Made by a program: the position numbers and the translations under genes. Of a stretch of 59,894 nt of DNA, positions 17,085 to 24,769 are shown one piece after another. The stretch is from JAZDLO01 sp043801935. GTDB lineage: Bacteria; Actinomycetota; Thermoleophilia; RBG-16-64-13. The notes under the pieces are model-generated. The model saw only the letters and a program-made list of their open reading frames with translations. It did not search any database and was not told where the DNA came from. Position 1 is the stretch's first letter. Every line of letters begins with the position of its first letter. The DNA lies in the NCBI GenBank assembly GCA_043801935.1, contig JAZDLO010000152.1, positions 1 through 59,894 of the forward strand, read 5' to 3'.

Positions 17085-17795
17085 ATGGAATGCCCGCACT
17101 GCCTGTCGGAGTTCGACGTGAAGCCCCACGTTTTTGCCCTGGGGCAAGACCAGGACGGCTCCTGGCAGGTTTCCAATACCCGCTGCCCGACCTGCGATCG
17201 TTTGATCGTAAGCCTGTGCACCAAAGAGGGGTGCACCTACCCCGCGTGGCCGGCGTCGTCCACCCGGGCCCGGCTGAGCGACGACGTGCCCGAGGAATTC
17301 GCGGGTGAATACCACGCTGCCTGCCAAGTCCTGTTCTACAGCCCCGAGGCCTCAGCGGCCATCAGCCGTCGCTCGCTGCACCGTTTTCTTTCCACTCAGG
17401 TCCACGCCGGGCACGGCGGGCTGGCCGATCAGATCCGCCAGGCGGTCATTTCGCCCGAGGTGCCTGCCTATCTCAAGCAGGCACTGCAGAAGCTGTCCCA
17501 GGTGGCCAAGCTGGAACACGATTCAGCCAAGAGCCTCCGACCCGAGGCAGTGACCCCGGTCGAACCAGGAGAAGCCGAATGGTTGCTGGATGTCCTCCAG
17601 CCTCTGTTCGATCTCTACTTCGTACAGCCGGCGCGCATGCAGCGCAAGCAGAACGTCCTGGAGGAGAGTCTCGCTACTCCCACCCCTCTCGCGGTCGCTG
17701 ACGAAGAGACCGAGAACTCTGCCGCGACCGACGGGGCCGAGGCCGCCGATCCAGCAGCCGCACCTGCCGCAACGGCCGCGGTGAGTGAGTCCTAG
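17085..17795 (+). CDS. Hypothetical protein with zinc knuckles, DUF4145-like
   Basis: A 236-residue soluble protein. The N terminus carries two CxxC pairs (MECPHCLSEF and TRCPTCDRLIVSLC) forming a zinc ribbon. The middle (VPEEFAGEYHAACQVLFYSPEASAA) resembles DUF4145, a helical domain seen in restriction and other defence-associated proteins and as stand-alone genes. The C-terminal ~40 residues are low-complexity Ala/Glu/Thr. The start at 17085 lies about 10 nt after AAGGAGGG. It is convergent with the dehalogenase-like gene. Function unknown. Confidence 0.65.
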   Translation: MECPHCLSEFDVKPHVFALGQDQDGSWQVSNTRCPTCDRLIVSLCTKEGCTYPAWPASSTRARLSDDVPEEFAGEYHAACQVLFYSPEASAAISRRSLHRFLSTQVHAGHGGLADQIRQAVISPEVPAYLKQALQKLSQVAKLEHDSAKSLRPEAVTPVEPGEAEWLLDVLQPLFDLYFVQPARMQRKQNVLEESLATPTPLAVADEETENSAATDGAEAADPAAAPAATAAVSES

Positions 17796-17846
17796 ACGTA
17801 AGCCACCGCGACCAGAGAGCGCGGCATGGAGACAGCCTAGCGGTAC

Positions 17847-17868
17847 GGGGACAGCCTAAGCTGTGCCC
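17847..17868. terminator. Hairpin between convergent genes
   Basis: GGGGACAGC-CTAA-GCTGTGCCC pairs over nine positions with one mismatch. It separates the convergent zinc-ribbon and dehalogenase-like genes and may terminate both. There is no T run. A partial copy of its left arm (GGAGACAGCCTAG) lies about 20 nt upstream. Confidence 0.35.
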
Positions 17869-17876
17869 GAGATCCG

Positions 17877-19097
17877 CTATTCGGAGCTCTCCACTCCCTC
17901 CTGGAGGGGGTACTCTCGGCAGATCTTCTCCTCGTTCTTGCCGCCGGCGACGACGACTTCGCCGTCCGGCGCATCCAAACGGAACCACCACTTGTTGGTC
18001 CGCTCGCGGGGATCGACGAAGTTGTTCGCGATCAGACGATCGCGCTGGTCGTTCACGGTCTTGTGCAACCACTCAAGGCTTCCGTCCCACTCTTCCCAGT
18101 CGCGCGGCTCCATGTCGGGGCGGTGCCACGGGCACACCTTGGTGCAGCGGCCACAGACACAGCCTTCTTTGTTCAGAACGCAGAAATCCGAGCAGCGATT
18201 GTAGTTGAGCTTCCACGTGTAGTAACCGTTGTACAGGGTCTGCTTGCCCCTGGTGATAGCCCGAGAAGGGCACTGCTCGGCACAGATGGTGCAATTGCTG
18301 CAGTACTCCCGCAGACCGAAGTCGACGTAGCCGTCCACTTCCAGTTCGAGATTGGTGAGAACCGCCGCCGCCTTGAAGTTTGCCCCCAGGAATGGGTTGA
18401 GAACGATGCCCATCCGGGACACCTCGCCCAACCCAGCCTCAAGGACGATCTGCGGCATGAGGGTCAGGTAGTTGTTCATGTTGGTGGGTGCGGCATCGAT
18501 GCCCAGGCGCCTCATGTAGTTGGCCGCGACCTCGGTCTGCATCAGCAGCCGTTGGTAGGCCTGGAAACTCGCTGGGTCCACGATGTCGTCCCAACCGTTG
18601 GAGGCCGATAGGGTCCTCTCGTTCTTCCTGGCCGCGAAAACGATGGCGTATTTGTATGGAGCTTCGATGGGCCTGTCCCGCACGTCGGCGCTGTACACCG
18701 CCGACTGCGGCAAGCGGCCGATGCCCATCAGATCCGCGCCCAGGAAATAGCCCAAGGACTTCAGATGCCGGCTCATCACCCGCGGATCGTCGGGGATGGG
18801 AGCCTTTTTCTCTGCGACCGGGTTACGGGCTTCGCCGTACTTGTTCACGTACCACTGCAGATCCACCAACGCGGCCCCGATGGGGTAGCGCACGGTCATC
18901 TTCTTGAAGCCCTCTTGGATCTCCTTGCCGTACTCCCCGAAATACGAGCGGATGAACACGCTCTCACGCATGGCACGGCGGGCGACGGAACCCGGAATCT
19001 CGTTGGTGGGCCTGTCCACCCGTTTGAACAGATGGTCCGGATACGGCCCCAGCTGGGCGTCGTTGTACAGGATGTCGTGGTACTTCAGTTTCTCCAT
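17877..19097 (-). CDS. Reductive-dehalogenase-like corrinoid/4Fe-4S protein
   Basis: A 406-residue protein with two ferredoxin-type cluster motifs near the C terminus: C266-C269-C272-C276 (CSNCTICAEQCP) and a second, Cys-crowded group C302, C306, C313, C315, C318, C322 ending CTKVCPWHRP. The preceding nitroreductase/corrinoid-type region (GIDAAPTNMNNYLTLMPQ, GLGEVSRMGIVLNP) matches the RdhA/QueG fold. It lacks the Tat signal of respiratory RdhA and has no adjacent membrane anchor RdhB, so it is probably cytoplasmic. The divergent TetR gene at 19305 suggests substrate-induced expression. Halogenated or methoxylated aromatics are possible substrates; none is proven. Confidence 0.72.
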   Translation of the reverse strand: MEKLKYHDILYNDAQLGPYPDHLFKRVDRPTNEIPGSVARRAMRESVFIRSYFGEYGKEIQEGFKKMTVRYPIGAALVDLQWYVNKYGEARNPVAEKKAPIPDDPRVMSRHLKSLGYFLGADLMGIGRLPQSAVYSADVRDRPIEAPYKYAIVFAARKNERTLSASNGWDDIVDPASFQAYQRLLMQTEVAANYMRRLGIDAAPTNMNNYLTLMPQIVLEAGLGEVSRMGIVLNPFLGANFKAAAVLTNLELEVDGYVDFGLREYCSNCTICAEQCPSRAITRGKQTLYNGYYTWKLNYNRCSDFCVLNKEGCVCGRCTKVCPWHRPDMEPRDWEEWDGSLEWLHKTVNDQRDRLIANNFVDPRERTNKWWFRLDAPDGEVVVAGGKNEEKICREYPLQEGVESSE

Positions 19098-19222
19098 TCT
19101 CGGTCGTGCCTTTCTGCCGCAGCTCTGGTGGCGTTCTTCTGGGACAAGACCCGCGCTTCTCTCGGCTAGGATACGCCCGGCGTCTTGCCGATCGTCGTCG
19201 TCGATAGTAGCATGGCGATAAT

Positions 19223-19238
19223 AGGAATTCCGCTTCCT
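19223..19238. promoter_or_regulatory. Candidate TetR operator in the divergent promoter region
   Basis: AGGAA-TTCCGC-TTCCT is an inverted repeat (5-bp arms, 6-bp spacer) about 70 bp before the TetR GTG. Its left end overlaps TATTAT on the minus strand (19223-19218), a good -10 for the dehalogenase-like gene, so binding could block that promoter. Confidence 0.4.
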
Positions 19239-19304
19239 GAATAGAGAGGGCTAGCCGGCCGCCGTGTCTGTGCGTGTGCTGTGCTCCGCTGTTAGGATGA
19301 CGCT

Positions 19305-20012
19305 GTGATCACCGCGAACAAAACGATCTCACCGGTCATACCCCCCCGCCGGCGCCGCGGCCAGGAGACTCTGGAACGTTTCCTCGATGCAACCGAGACC
19401 GTCATCCGGGAGGAGGGCATCGCCGAGCTCACCGTCACGAAGGTCGTCAAGAAGGCGGGCTCGTCAGTGGGCGCCTTCTATCGCCGCTTCCCGGACAGGG
19501 ACGCACTGCTCTACGCCGTGCAGGAGCGGAACCACGCCCGGGCGATACAGGCCTATGACGCGCAACTGGCCAAGCTGAAGCTGGAGAACGCGTCGCTGGA
19601 GGAGATACTGGAAACGCTCCTCTTCTTCCGAGCCAGACTCGTACTCAGAGATGCGGCTCTCGTTCACGCCTTTCTGGTGAAAGGGGCTCTCAGATCCGCC
19701 TTCCAGGAAGAGGGACGAAGGTTCTTCGCCGGCTGCTGGACCACACTCACGCAGGTCCTGATGTCGCACAGGGACCTGATGGGGCACCCTGAGCCCGAGC
19801 TTGCCCTGGAGGTGGTGTGTCGCACCTGGCTGGCTCTCATGGAGCAAGTGGTCCTCTACGGCGACAGTCCCTTCGACACGCCGGTCCGTACCTCTGACAC
19901 AGAATTGCTGGTCGCGGAGTACTGTCGCGCCATGGCCGCCTACCTTCGTAGCGAAGGCGTCACTGGTCCCCACAGCGCGCACTACACCGCCCCGACCGAC
20001 ATGCCGGCATGA
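19305..20012 (+). CDS. TetR family transcriptional regulator
   Basis: A 235-residue one-component repressor. Its N-terminal HTH (about residues 20-65: RGQETLERFLDATETVIREE, then LTVTKVVKKAGSSVGAFYRRFPDRDALLY) is canonical, and the rest is the variable ligand-binding helical domain. Start GTG at 19305 with AGGA upstream. The stop overlaps the start of the next gene (ATGA), so the two are translationally coupled. It is divergent from the dehalogenase-like gene and likely controls both directions from the region around 19223-19238. Confidence 0.9.
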   Translation: MITANKTISPVIPPRRRRGQETLERFLDATETVIREEGIAELTVTKVVKKAGSSVGAFYRRFPDRDALLYAVQERNHARAIQAYDAQLAKLKLENASLEEILETLLFFRARLVLRDAALVHAFLVKGALRSAFQEEGRRFFAGCWTTLTQVLMSHRDLMGHPEPELALEVVCRTWLALMEQVVLYGDSPFDTPVRTSDTELLVAEYCRAMAAYLRSEGVTGPHSAHYTAPTDMPA

Positions 20013-21790
20013 GCGGACGCAGCCCAAGCGCAGGCGCCGAGAACTCCCGAGACCTGGAGCGCAAGTCCTCGGCGGTGACGCTTTCCGACATGGAAGTTTT
20101 CATATTTCCTGAGCTGATGTATAGCCTCGTGCTGGCCGACATCATGTCGCCCCGCCTCTGGCGATGGCGGGAAGATCCCTGGTTCGCCGGGGTAGAGAAG
20201 ATGAAACCCTACCGGCGCATCACTCGGCTCAAGCAGTACATCATGGATCACTACGCTTTCAATCTCGACCTCGACACCTGGGGGCTCACCTTAAAGCAAC
20301 GGGAGATCGAACGATTCCAGGATTACGTGAGCCTTGAAGCGCTTTCGCAGTCCAACGCTCTTTTTGGCTATGAAGGCGACAAGTACTACTTTGATATCGA
20401 CATCCGCACGCACTTCGGCCTAGACAAGTACGAGGGCGACGTCATCCCTTACTGGAAGACGGAGACCGTCGAGGCCATGGATGCCTTCTCTCACAAACCC
20501 GCGTACGCTTTTGGTGCCGGAGAATGCGTATCCCTGGCCGCCCTGTATGCAGCCGCTTTGTTCGTGGTCGGGCGCATCCCGTTGGGTGACATCTTCCTCA
20601 TGGCTACGCCGCTCCACTCACAGAACTTCGTGGACACCGGCCACGGCATCCTCACCAACAATCGCCGGCTGGTGACCAAGACCATGTGGTTCAACGGTAC
20701 CGCCCTCTCCGCACAGGCCCGCCGGGCCCTCGAGAACGAACGAGTGACGGTAGTGGCCCATGAGAGCGGATATATCCACATCCTCTTTCCCGAGGCGACC
20801 ATCGATCCGGGTGCGTATGGGCGCTTCGCCACAAAGCTCGGCCGCTTTCTGCAGACTCCGCTCACCCCGGAGATCCTGGGCAATTTCGTGCGCCATACCG
20901 CGGATCTCCAGCATTGTTTCCAGGTGCGCTGGAGGAATTTCGGCGTCGACCGCTACATAGCCGTGGAGAAGCTCCTGGCCTACGAATACGACTGCCCCTA
21001 CCGATTCAACGACGACACCCGCGAGCGGCTCATGATGGAGGTCGCGGGCGAGGATTTCGAATCGCGACCCCTGGCCGACCGGATCGTCCTGGACGACCTG
21101 GAGGAGCTTGTGCGCGAACGCCGGGTCGATATCCGCACCCCTGGAGGGTTCGCGCTCCTCGTGGAGCAGGTCGCGTCCTCCTGCGTCAAGACGCAAGACG
21201 CCATCGAGGAGTTACGCCGCTTCTGCTGGATCGAACCGCGCCTGCCCGATGCGGGGACGAAGACCTTCAAGCGGGACCAGTCACCGTTGGGCCTCGATGC
21301 GAGTATGGAGCGCGCGGACGTCGTCGCGCGCCTCGAAGCTCTCCGAGAAACGAACGAGATGGCGGACCTGGCCTTCTACGCCTACCGCGACCTGAATAGT
21401 ACCGACGCGAGGCCGTTTCTGAAGGCCGCGCTCGAGCGCTCTCCGGTGTCGATCGCAGCCTGCGCCGGACTGGACGACGCCGCGGTGGCGGCGGCCGTCG
21501 AGGCGCTTGTCGATGAATCGATCTACGACGAGTCCGGGCGGCTGGCCCAGCCGGACGAGGTGTGGAACTACGGGCGCGGGGATGGCGCGGAAAAGGCGCT
21601 GTTGCTGGCGAATCTATTCCGCGCGCGGCATCCCGAGCGCGAACTCACCATCGAGGTGGCGCCGGATTCGGCGATTCTGCGGGTCGGGGGAGAAGCCGGC
21701 GACCGCTCCAACAGCGGTGACGGCGGCGCGGTCTACCGCTTCTCCAGCGCCAAGGACCTCCACCCACAGACATGGGACTGTGGCTCTTAG
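20009..21790 (+). CDS. Unknown 593-residue protein with transglutaminase-like signature
   Basis: I do not recognise a named family. The only catalytic-looking stretch is GECVSLAALYAAALFVVGRI (C173), followed 30 residues later by PLHSQNFVD (H203, D209) and GHGILTNNRR. This order and spacing recall transglutaminase/papain-like Cys-His-Asp(Asn) domains (G-x-C-x3-A...H...D). There is no signal peptide and no membrane segment, so it is probably cytoplasmic. The second half (about 330-500) is helical and charged; the C-terminal 90 residues include VEALVDESIYDESGRLAQP and end in a Gly/Ser-rich strand. It starts within the TetR stop codon, so the regulator and this protein form a unit opposite the dehalogenase-like gene. 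Confidence 0.6.
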   Translation: MSGRSPSAGAENSRDLERKSSAVTLSDMEVFIFPELMYSLVLADIMSPRLWRWREDPWFAGVEKMKPYRRITRLKQYIMDHYAFNLDLDTWGLTLKQREIERFQDYVSLEALSQSNALFGYEGDKYYFDIDIRTHFGLDKYEGDVIPYWKTETVEAMDAFSHKPAYAFGAGECVSLAALYAAALFVVGRIPLGDIFLMATPLHSQNFVDTGHGILTNNRRLVTKTMWFNGTALSAQARRALENERVTVVAHESGYIHILFPEATIDPGAYGRFATKLGRFLQTPLTPEILGNFVRHTADLQHCFQVRWRNFGVDRYIAVEKLLAYEYDCPYRFNDDTRERLMMEVAGEDFESRPLADRIVLDDLEELVRERRVDIRTPGGFALLVEQVASSCVKTQDAIEELRRFCWIEPRLPDAGTKTFKRDQSPLGLDASMERADVVARLEALRETNEMADLAFYAYRDLNSTDARPFLKAALERSPVSIAACAGLDDAAVAAAVEALVDESIYDESGRLAQPDEVWNYGRGDGAEKALLLANLFRARHPERELTIEVAPDSAILRVGGEAGDRSNSGDGGAVYRFSSAKDLHPQTWDCGS

Positions 21791-21930
21791 CCTTCTCCGT
21801 CATCCCTGCGGGCAGGCTCTCGTTCCTCAGCCGTGGCGCGACAACCATGCTGATCGGTGTTCAGTGACAGGCGATTGAGGGGAATAGCATACGAGTCGAA
21901 CATGGTCATAGTCCCCATGGGAGGAAAGAA

Positions 21931-22377
21931 ATGAAAAAGGTCCTGGTCGCCTACTTCTCCTTGACTGGAAAGACCGAAAAGATGGCCGTGTACATCGGCG
22001 AAGGGGTGCGCTTCAGCGGGCAGCAAGCGGACACTAAGAGGATCTCGGAGATCAAGACCGCCGATGATCTGGACGGTTATGACGGCTACATTTTCGGTTC
22101 ACCCACCTACCACCGAGATATGGCTGGACCTATGAAGAACTTCCTCTTCTTACCCCGGAAGACCAACCTGGCGGGAAAACTGGCCGGAGCCTTTGGCTCA
22201 TACACCCATAGCGGTGATGCTCCGGCCTTGATCTTCGATACCATGCAGCACGTGTACAAGATGCAGCCTTTTGGGCTTGGCTCATTCAATCTGGAGGAGG
22301 ACGTCGTGGAGACGGCGGAAGGCATGCGTGCCTGCCAGGACTACGGAAGGGTCTTCGGGGAGAAACTGGGCGCCTGA
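21931..22377 (+). CDS. Flavodoxin
   Basis: A 148-residue flavodoxin: FMN phosphate-binding loop in YFSLTGKTEKMA, and flavin-ring loops in GSPTYHRDMAGPMK and FGSYTHSGDAP. A well-spaced GGGAGGAAAGAA precedes the ATG at 21931. It likely carries low-potential electrons in the cytoplasm and could serve the radical SAM, dehalogenase-like or flavodiiron proteins encoded nearby. No partner is adjacent in the same operon. Confidence 0.9.
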   Translation: MKKVLVAYFSLTGKTEKMAVYIGEGVRFSGQQADTKRISEIKTADDLDGYDGYIFGSPTYHRDMAGPMKNFLFLPRKTNLAGKLAGAFGSYTHSGDAPALIFDTMQHVYKMQPFGLGSFNLEEDVVETAEGMRACQDYGRVFGEKLGA

Positions 22378-22427
22378 TCGCATAAGCGACCGGGTCACTT
22401 GAGAGCCCTGAGCTCTCCGTCACGCGC

Positions 22428-23342
22428 ATGGCTGCCGAGTCGAAGCAAGCCATCATCGCAGCGATCATTGGGAACGCGGCCATCGCGGCAATCAAATTCG
22501 TGGCCGGGACCATGACCGGCAGTTCGGCGATGATCTCCGAGGGCATCCATTCGCTGGTCGATACCGGCAATGGCGGGCTTCTCTTTCACGGCTTGCGCAG
22601 GGGCGCCCGAGCGGCCGACACCAATCACCCGTTCGGCCATGGCATGGAGGTCTACTTCTGGAGCCTGATCGTCGCGGTGAGCATCTTCGGCATCGGCGGC
22701 GGCATGTCCATCTACGAGGGGATCGTCCACATACAGCACCCTTCGCCGCTTGAGAGTCCCACCATCAACTACATCGTGCTGACCCTGGCGGTGATCTTCG
22801 AATCGTTCTCGTTCAGCGTAGCCTGGAAGGCGTTCCGCAAGTCAAAGGGCTCGCGGCGCTGGTTCGAGGCCATCCGTCACGGCAAGGATCCGAGCTTGTT
22901 CACCGTCCTCTTTGAAGACACGGCGGCGTTGCTCGGGCTCGTGGTCGCCTTCATCGGCATCTTCGTCAGCCATCAGCTGGAGGAGCCGATCATCGACGGC
23001 CTAGCCTCGGTAGCGATCGGTATCATCCTTGTCTGCACCGCTGGTTGGCTCGCTTACGAGAGCAAGAGCCTACTCGTCGGCGAGGCGGCCGACCCTGAAC
23101 TGGTGGCTGCCGTCCGGAAGATAGCCCTGGCCGACCCGGTGGTGACCGGTCTCGGCGCTGTGCTGACGCTGCACCTGGGGCCCGAGGACGTGCTCCTCAA
23201 TATCGAGGTGCAGTTCATGCCCGGACTGCCGGCCGAGGAGATCCATGCAGCGGTGCACCGCATCGAGGAGAGCATCAGCGAGCCTTTCCCCGAGGTGAAC
23301 CGCATATTCATCGAAGTGGAAGCGCCCCCCAGCAGGACTTGA
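22428..23342 (+). CDS. Cation diffusion facilitator (CDF) metal exporter
   Basis: A 304-residue membrane protein with six hydrophobic segments and a cytoplasmic C-terminal domain. The metal site in TM2 is SEGIHSLVD (H41, D45), and TM5 carries FEDTAALLG. This is the ZnT9-like subgroup with an HPFGHGMEVYFW loop between TM2 and TM3. The C-terminal alpha-beta domain (from about 215, LTLHLGPEDVLLNIEVQF) is the dimer/metal-sensing module. It should export Zn2+ or a related ion. A small inverted repeat, GAGAGC-CCTGA-GCTCTC, lies shortly before the ATG, and the ribosome-binding site is weak. Confidence 0.9.
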   Translation: MAAESKQAIIAAIIGNAAIAAIKFVAGTMTGSSAMISEGIHSLVDTGNGGLLFHGLRRGARAADTNHPFGHGMEVYFWSLIVAVSIFGIGGGMSIYEGIVHIQHPSPLESPTINYIVLTLAVIFESFSFSVAWKAFRKSKGSRRWFEAIRHGKDPSLFTVLFEDTAALLGLVVAFIGIFVSHQLEEPIIDGLASVAIGIILVCTAGWLAYESKSLLVGEAADPELVAAVRKIALADPVVTGLGAVLTLHLGPEDVLLNIEVQFMPGLPAEEIHAAVHRIEESISEPFPEVNRIFIEVEAPPSRT

Positions 23343-23394
23343 CAACGCCGAGCGGCGTCCCTCGGCGCACCCGGCAGGTCGCCGACCCCAAGAG

Positions 23395-23775
23395 CTACCG
23401 CCCTCCGGTCTCCGCGGATAGCCCCAGAGAGAGGCGAAGGGCCGCGTCCACCTGGTCCATCAGCTCCCGGGGACACTCGGCCAAGGCTTGGGGGGCGATC
23501 CGCTCCAGGCTGACGGTCCAGATCTGCTCGCACATGATGATCCCGGGACTGCCGAGGATCTCCGCCGGGAGCATCACGTGAAAGGGATAGAGTCTGGACG
23601 GCACCCTCGAGCTGAGAGCAACAACGATGGTCGTGTCGGCGGACAGATTGCCCAGATCGTTCTGGACGACCAGCACCGGGCGTTTCCTGCTTCGCCCAGC
23701 ATGCTCGGGGCCGCCGTCGGGGCCGAGAGCGACCAGATAGATACATCCTCGCCGCACTTTCTCCTCAGCCATCAT
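23395..23775 (-). CDS. MazF/PemK-type endoribonuclease toxin
   Basis: A 126-residue toxin of the MazF/PemK/CcdB fold. It has RRGCIYLVALGP at the N terminus, RKRPVLVVQNDLGN, TIVVALSS and MCEQIWTVSLERI, the usual conserved blocks. It should cleave mRNA at short specific sequences unless bound by the antitoxin. Its first ATG overlaps the antitoxin stop (ATGA), the typical coupled arrangement; a second ATG follows immediately at 23772. Confidence 0.88.
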   Translation of the reverse strand: MMAEEKVRRGCIYLVALGPDGGPEHAGRSRKRPVLVVQNDLGNLSADTTIVVALSSRVPSRLYPFHVMLPAEILGSPGIIMCEQIWTVSLERIAPQALAECPRELMDQVDAALRLSLGLSAETGGR

Positions 23776-24020
23776 CGCGTTAGGCTCTCGGTCGAGGCGG
23801 CCATTCCCTCCTCAGCCATGCGCCGGTTGTCGCCGCGCATCTCTTGATACCCCAGACGCATCAGACTCTGCACGTCGTTGGCGCGCAGACGCGAGAGGGC
23901 CTCTACGACCACCTGGGTCTTGGTGGTGCCGCGCTCTTCGGACCTCCTGTCGATATACTCGATCGCCCACGCAGGCAACCTGATGTTGAACGGCTTGGCA
24001 GACTGGATATGCTCGGCCAT
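23772..24020 (-). CDS. Ribbon-helix-helix antitoxin of the MazF-type pair
   Basis: An 82-residue protein starting MAEHIQSAKPFNIRLPAWAI, with an RHH pattern (beta strand FNIRLP, helices IEYIDRRSEER and KTQVVVEALSRL) and a charged C-terminal tail likely to wrap the toxin. Start at 24020 chosen because AGGGAG lies about 10 nt upstream and the conserved strand follows. An in-frame extension upstream is possible. It probably autoregulates the operon. Confidence 0.8.
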   Translation of the reverse strand: MAEHIQSAKPFNIRLPAWAIEYIDRRSEERGTTKTQVVVEALSRLRANDVQSLMRLGYQEMRGDNRRMAEEGMAASTESLTR

Positions 24021-24116
24021 GGATCCGCTTCTCCCTGACTCGACAACGACCTCCGTCGACGGCTGTTGCTGCACGAACTAGTTGACACAAAGCATAGCTG
24101 ACCGTAATCAGCGATT

Positions 24117-24222
24117 CGTCATCTGTACAGCTTCCCCTGCATTACGCAGTGTAATGTCGCCTGTGAGCGCCTTTCTTGACCACGGCGAGAAGGGGGCGGC
24201 GGCCCAAGGCCGCCCCCCCCTT
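24117..24222 (+). ncRNA. Candidate small RNA or antisense leader with terminator-like hairpin
   Basis: On the plus strand TTGACA (24082-24087), a 17-bp spacer and TAATCA (24105-24110) form a good promoter predicting a start near 24117. No gene lies downstream in that direction. The transcript would contain CATTAC-GCAGT-GTAATG (24140-24156) and end in a very stable GC hairpin (24192-24220, inner GGCC-CAA-GGCC) but with no clear U run. The same hairpin could instead terminate the GYD gene transcribed from the other strand. Confidence 0.25.
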
Positions 24223-24274
24223 CAAATCCGTCCGTGGCGCTCTGCCTGCTGTTTCGTGCCTTGAACGGGGGCCT

Positions 24275-24562
24275 TTATTCCTCGAGGCCGGCGATGAACT
24301 CATCTGTGGGTATGGCCGGGAGCGTGAGGGTCGAGACGGTCCCGCGCGAACCCATCTGGACCGCCATCTTGGTGATTGCCTCGTTGCTCGCCGCTTCAAG
24401 GACGTTGAGGAAATCGAACTGGCCCAAGAGCGCATACTGGGCCTTGAGGGTGATCCCCATCGCCTCGATCTCCTTGTTTACCTCCTTGATCCTTCCCGGG
24501 TTGTGCATGAGGGTCTTCCTGCCCTCGTCGGTGAGAGTGGTGAGCATGACGTAGGTGGGCAT
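24275..24562 (-). CDS. GYD-domain protein
   Basis: A 95-residue GYD/YCII-like ferredoxin-fold protein beginning MPTYVMLTTLTDEGRKTL, with the core segment ALLGQFDFLNVLEAASNEA. In this family the corresponding position usually reads G-x-YD; here it is GQFDF, so the motif is degenerate. These are small dimeric proteins of unknown function. AAGGGGAAAG precedes the ATG. A second family member lies at 54238-54531. The strong GC hairpin at 24192-24220 lies about 55 nt past its stop. Confidence 0.8.
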   Translation of the reverse strand: MPTYVMLTTLTDEGRKTLMHNPGRIKEVNKEIEAMGITLKAQYALLGQFDFLNVLEAASNEAITKMAVQMGSRGTVSTLTLPAIPTDEFIAGLEE

Positions 24563-24657
24563 GGTCTTTCCCCTTTCCTTAACCCCGGATGCCCGCTGGG
24601 GTGGTTATTCCTGTCGAAGCCGCTTTCCTAAACAGGGACTACCAAAGGGCGGCTGCC

Positions 24658-24720
24658 GGCTGAGGCACCCGACCTGCCAGCTGCGGCACTTGACCTGACG
24701 GCTGCCGCGCTTGGCCTGAC
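24658..24720. repeat. Three degenerate 21-bp tandem repeats
   Basis: Units at 24658-24678, 24679-24699 and 24700-24720 share the pattern RGCTGMSGCRCYYGRCCTGMC, and partial copies begin at 24651 and 24721. They sit immediately upstream of the TPR gene promoter and could be a regulatory array or a decayed minisatellite. Confidence 0.55.
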
Positions 24721-24733
24721 GGCCGTGTCCAGG

Positions 24734-24762
24734 TTGACGAGTCGTGGGCCAGCCTATACAGT
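24734..24762 (+). promoter_or_regulatory. Promoter of the TPR gene, leaderless
   Basis: TTGACG (24734-24739), a 17-bp spacer and TACAGT (24757-24762, an actinobacterial-style TANNNT -10) put transcription start at about 24769-24770, exactly on the ATG. No Shine-Dalgarno sequence precedes the ATG. This also rules out the in-frame upstream GTG at 24725 as the start. Confidence 0.55.
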
Positions 24763-24769
24763 CCCACTC

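Noticed and set aside
17831..17868. Two GGRGACAGCCTA copies as a possible REP/RAYT element
   Set aside because: Only two imperfect copies, with no transposase or further copies in the window; better explained as a hairpin between convergent genes.
24725..24769. Upstream GTG start for the TPR gene
   Set aside because: The predicted -35/-10 elements fall inside this extension, leaving the ATG at 24770 as the plausible start.
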